DNA of 6,484 nt. It comes from an uncultured Verrucomicrobium sp. (GTDB taxonomy: Bacteria; Verrucomicrobiota; Verrucomicrobiia; Methylacidiphilales; GAS474). The stretch lies in contig CAISZB010000526.1 of the NCBI GenBank assembly GCA_903889845.1, positions 1 to 6,484 on the forward strand, in the 5' to 3' direction. A program made the position numbers and the translations under genes. The notes beneath the pieces were generated by a model. That model had not been told where the DNA came from. It did no database searches and saw nothing but the letters and a program-made list of their open reading frames with translations. Positions 5,050 through 6,484 of the stretch are shown here, one piece after another. How positions within the stretch are numbered: the stretch's first letter is position 1; the number at the start of each line of letters is the position of its first letter.

Positions 5050-6484
5050 ATGCCCAAAGCAGGTAAGTCCACGAAAAAGCCCTTCCCGGCCCCTTCCAAA
5101 AAGGTCCCTTCCAAAACCGCCAAGCCCGCGGCGAAACCGACGACGAAGCCTGCCAAAGCGAAGCCCTCCGCCTCCGCTCCCAAGGCCAAGACAGAAAAGG
5201 AGAAGGAGAAGGAGAAGGCGAAGAAGCCTGCCGCCCCCACCAAGGCCGCCGCTCCCGCGAAAGCGGTCGATGCGAAGGCCAAGACGAAGGCCCCCGCTCC
5301 CGCCGCAGCGGCCCCGAAGAAGGACGCCCCGCCCCGGGAAGACGCCGCCGCCCGCGCCGCCGCCGGGGGGGCCCTCTCCCTCGACGAGCGGGACGCCAAC
5401 AGCAAGCTTTCCGCCATCTGGGCCCAGCATCCCGAGAGGCAGGACCGCCTCCGCGAACTCGTCAAGTTGGCCAAGGAGCAGGGTTACCTGACCTTCGACG
5501 ACCTCAACGACGGCCTCCCCGAGGGGATCGGCCCCGACGAGATCGACGCCATCCTCGTCTTCCTCCGCAACCTGGAAATCAACGTCATCGACAGCTCCGA
5601 GGTCGATAACCTGAAGCAGGCCGCCCCCGCCGAGGAGGAGGCCGTCGAGGAGGACAAGGAAGCGAAGCTCGACATCCTCGACGACCCCGTCCGGATGTAC
5701 CTGAAGCAGATGGGCCAGGTCCCCCTGCTGACCCGGGAACAGGAAGTCGAAATCTCCAAGCGAATCGAGGACGCCGAGTTGATGGTGCAGAAGAGCCTCA
5801 ACCGCCTCGGCTTCATCGCCCGCGAGTACCTGAACCTGGCGCACAAGCTGGAGCAAGGCCGGGAACGGTTCGACCGCGTCATCCAGGACAAGAAGATCGA
5901 GGGACGCGAGAAGTACATGCGCTCCCTGAAGGGCCTCACCCGCAGCGTCGAGACCGCCTCGGAGAAGCTCGACGCCCTCTACGCGAAGCTCGCCAAGGCC
6001 GGGACCGGCGCGAAGGCCGCCGCCCTCCAGAAGGAGTACGACAAGCAGCAGGCCGCCCTGGAACGCCTCTTCACGAAGTTTTTCTACAAGCAGAAGGTCA
6101 TCGAGGACTTCGCCGCCGTCAGCGACGCCCACTTCCAGCGCCTGGAAGAGATCGAGGCGGAACGGGTCCAGCTGGAGAAAAGTAAGTCCCGCAGCAAGGA
6201 GACCGTCGCCCGCCTCGCCGACCTCTCCCAGCAGGTGGCCGACATCGAGTCGCAGGCCCGCCTCTCCCTCGCCGTCTACCGCAAGGAGCACCTGGAGATG
6301 AAGGACTGGCTCCGCAAGGCCCTCCGCGCGAAGACCGAGATGGTCGAGGCCAACCTCCGCCTCGTCATCTCCATCGCGAAGAAGTACACCAACCGCGGCC
6401 TCTCCTTCCTCGACCTGATCCAGGAGGGGAACATGGGCCTCATGAAGGCGGTCGAGAAATTCGAATACCGCCGCGGGTACAAGT
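5050..6484 (+). CDS. rpoD: RNA polymerase primary sigma factor RpoD (partial, 3' end outside window)
   Basis: This is the housekeeping sigma70 factor that directs RNA polymerase to promoters; 478 codons are present before the window ends. Residues 1-110 are an unusual Lys/Ala/Pro-rich basic extension, with 27 Lys in the first 97 residues and a KEKEKEK run at 50-56. Region 1.1 follows (about 118-182: [17 protein letters not shown], then [13 protein letters not shown]). An acidic patch (195-204) leads to region 1.2 at 211-240 ([22 protein letters not shown]). A Lys/Glu-rich, probably helical non-conserved region fills about 245-415. Regions 2.1-2.2 are textbook: [19 protein letters not shown] (433-451) and [20 protein letters not shown] (453-472), ending at YRRGYK. 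The promoter-reading parts (2.3, 2.4, 3 and 4) lie beyond the window. The ATG at 5050 is the first in-frame start after dnaG and lacks a Shine-Dalgarno sequence. A start further in would remove only the extension, so the extension is real only if this ATG is used; the absence of an ATG nearer region 1.1 supports it. The position directly after dnaG matches the conserved dnaG-rpoD pairing. Confidence 0.96.
   Translation, partial: MPKAGKSTKKPFPAPSKKVPSKTAKPAAKPTTKPAKAKPSASAPKAKTEKEKEKEKAKKPAAPTKAAAPAKAVDAKAKTKAPAPAAAAPKKDAPPREDAAARAAAGGALSLDERDANSKLSAIWAQHPERQDRLRELVKLAKEQGYLTFDDLNDGLPEGIGPDEIDAILVFLRNLEINVIDSSEVDNLKQAAPAEEEAVEEDKEAKLDILDDPVRMYLKQMGQVPLLTREQEVEISKRIEDAELMVQKSLNRLGFIAREYLNLAHKLEQGRERFDRVIQDKKIEGREKYMRSLKGLTRSVETASEKLDALYAKLAKAGTGAKAAALQKEYDKQQAALERLFTKFFYKQKVIEDFAAVSDAHFQRLEEIEAERVQLEKSKSRSKETVARLADLSQQVADIESQARLSLAVYRKEHLEMKDWLRKALRAKTEMVEANLRLVISIAKKYTNRGLSFLDLIQEGNMGLMKAVEKFEYRRGYK
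5197..5217 (+). repeat. short in-frame hexanucleotide repeat in rpoD
   Basis: Three and a half copies of AAGGAG run in frame and encode KEKEKEK (residues 50-56 of RpoD) within the basic N-terminal extension. Copy-number change by slippage would add or remove Lys-Glu pairs without a frameshift. The array is short, so variation is possible but not shown. Confidence 0.6.

Noticed and set aside
5017..6291. 424-codon open frame on the minus strand opposite rpoD
   Set aside because: Leu/Gly-rich repetitive product, fully antisense to a well-supported rpoD; explained by codon bias.

Overview
The window is GC-rich, densely coding bacterial DNA with no mobile element, RNA gene or CRISPR array that I can see. 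The gene content (dnaG next to rpoD, MazG, DUF362) and above all the DnaG sequence, whose zinc-ribbon positions read SPFN...CYSS, remind me of Verrucomicrobiota DnaG proteins. That assignment rests on memory of the family, not on a search, so treat it as tentative.

Layout. Bases 1-47 probably hold the last codons of a rightward gene that enters from outside. A leftward cluster follows (transcription order: DUF362 protein at 3050-1833, MazG-type pyrophosphohydrolase at 1797-976, M14-type zinc hydrolase at 1009-74). The gap between the first two is 35 bp, and the last two overlap by 34 bp, so the three genes are probably one operon. A 36-bp intergenic region separates the DUF362 gene from the divergent dnaG (3087-4961). 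After an 88-bp C-rich leader comes rpoD (5050 to the window end). It is cut inside region 2, just before the promoter-recognition segments.

How the genes work together. dnaG-rpoD is the core of the classical macromolecular-synthesis cluster (rpsU-dnaG-rpoD in enterobacteria), joining replication priming and the housekeeping sigma factor; rpsU is not next to dnaG here. A good sigma70-like promoter lies over the 3' end of dnaG and could give rpoD its own transcript. The leftward genes look like housekeeping or accessory functions: nucleotide sanitation, an exported protein of unknown function, and a cytoplasmic peptidase or deacylase.

The most interesting points are: a DnaG primase that has lost three of the four canonical zinc ligands while keeping their spacing; an RpoD with a roughly 110-residue Lys/Ala/Pro-rich basic tail before region 1.1; lack of a clear Shine-Dalgarno sequence before all five complete starts; a possibly near-leaderless dnaG; and a C-rich, G-poor rpoD leader. 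I see no clearly new multi-gene system.
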